Below the pieces are notes generated by a model, which searched no databases, was not told the origin of the DNA, and worked only from the letters and a program-made list of their open reading frames with translations. Source: CAZTWC01 sp964617105 [NCBI: uncultured Myxococcia bacterium] (GTDB lineage Bacteria; CAZTWC01). From it: a stretch of DNA of 15,368 nt. A program made the translations under genes and the position numbers. The stretch is taken from assembly GCA_964617105.1 (NCBI GenBank), contig CAZTWC010000066.1, forward strand, positions 1 to 15,368. The letters are read 5' to 3'. Below, one piece after another: positions 14,764-15,368 of this stretch; position 1 is the stretch's first letter, and every line of letters starts with the position of its first letter.

Positions 14764-15368
14764 TTACATGGCACTCATATAACCGGACTGAGCCTGCAAC
14801 TGGCTAATAGCAATTTCCATGGCGGTAAATTGCCTGACCAACATTTGCTCATAACTTGCAACCCTCATCTCCTGGTTCTCTATCTGATCATCCAGATCAT
14901 CAATGGAATCATCTATGCCATCGATACGGGCCTCTAGCAGCCCCTTGAGGGTATTGCCGTTCTCATCCTGGGTTGCTTCGGTAAACTCCTTGATCATATC
15001 CGCCATTTGTTTGGCGACCCCCTCGGTCCCCTGATCGGTGTCATCGATAAATATCCTGGCGACCCCTCTGAAATCGGAGTTTATAGCGGTATTAAAATCA
15101 TCGGTGTCTATTGAGAGCAGTCCAGTGCTGGAATCGGAAGTGACCCCTATTTGAGAGAGAGCCGTGTAGTTACCCGTCAAACCGGTGACAGAGGAACCTA
15201 AAAGACTCCTTAACCTGCTCTGAATAGTCCTTAAGGTGGAATCACCTGACAGACGGTTATTCCCCTTGGCCGCTCCACTAAAAGCCATCTCGTTGTTGAT
15301 AGTGCTGAATACATTGTTTATCTGGTCCAGCATCTCTTGGACTTTATTCTTAATAGCTGTATTATCAG
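14764..15368 (-). CDS. fliD: Flagellar filament cap protein FliD (C-terminal part)
   Basis: This is the C-terminal part (about 200 residues) of the flagellar hook-associated protein 2, the cap that folds exported flagellin into the filament. The frame is open to the right edge; the first in-window ATG (15333) is internal, and residues DNTAIKNKVQE precede it. FliD C-terminal hallmarks are STLRTIQSRLRSLLG, then LSQIGVTSDSSTGLLSIDTD and FNTAINSDFRGVARIF. A terminal coiled-coil helix follows (DDLDDQIENQEMRVASYEQM) and ends QLQAQSGYMSAM. The ending (VRQFTAMEIAISQLQAQSGY) is close to the usual FliD C-terminus. It is the first gene seen of the minus-strand flagellar unit with fliS. Confidence 0.94.
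   Translation of the reverse strand, partial: DNTAIKNKVQEMLDQINNVFSTINNEMAFSGAAKGNNRLSGDSTLRTIQSRLRSLLGSSVTGLTGNYTALSQIGVTSDSSTGLLSIDTDDFNTAINSDFRGVARIFIDDTDQGTEGVAKQMADMIKEFTEATQDENGNTLKGLLEARIDGIDDSIDDLDDQIENQEMRVASYEQMLVRQFTAMEIAISQLQAQSGYMSAM

Overview
This looks like a chromosomal stretch from a Gram-negative, flagellated bacterium of moderate GC (roughly 45 percent by eye). A LolA-type lipoprotein carrier, a lipobox lipoprotein, a flagellar cluster, a sigma-54-type promoter and a probable selenoprotein gene all fit a deltaproteobacterial (Desulfobacterota-like) host. That placement is an inference from gene content, not a phylogenetic result.

Layout. 1-2481 is the C-terminal part of rpoC, cut by the window start. 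After a short palindrome-containing gap comes an M18 aminopeptidase (2584-3888, +), which ends tail-to-tail over the end of rimO. On the minus strand, lolA and rimO (5921 to 3853) form a tightly coupled pair. tRNA-Cys(GCA) lies at 5988-6063 on the plus strand. The next minus-strand pair is lepA and a gph-like HAD phosphatase (8644 to 6133), also overlapping. From 8790 four plus-strand genes follow: a UbiA-family prenyltransferase, a protein resembling the MgtE N-terminal/FliG helical repeat, a beta-propeller-like lipoprotein, and a very small membrane protein whose frame crosses an in-frame UGA.

The right end is all minus strand and flagellar: fliD (partial, entering from the right edge), fliS, a FliT/FlgN-like chaperone candidate, a compact hybrid histidine kinase without a sensor domain, a near-perfect sigma-54 promoter, and an unrecognised 203-residue protein.

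The most interesting item is 11741-11956. An ATG with a good ribosome binding site starts a one-helix membrane protein that meets TGA after three glycines. The frame continues for 37 more codons with a second glycine cluster and a C-x-C-x-C motif, and a short GC hairpin with a GG-containing loop sits at the distance expected of a bacterial SECIS. I read this as a 71-residue selenoprotein of a family I do not recognise, resembling eukaryotic SelK in layout only (N-terminal helix, glycine-flanked Sec).

A second theme is a set of short dispersed repeats at gene 3' ends. A 12-bp palindrome unit (CGGATGCATCCG and variants) occurs twice at the end of gph and once beyond the 203-residue protein gene. 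A 15-mer is shared between the ends of rpoC and gph, and its first nine bases match the tRNA-Cys 3' end. No stretch longer than 300 bases lacks a gene; the longest gap (11957-12128) holds one of these repeats.
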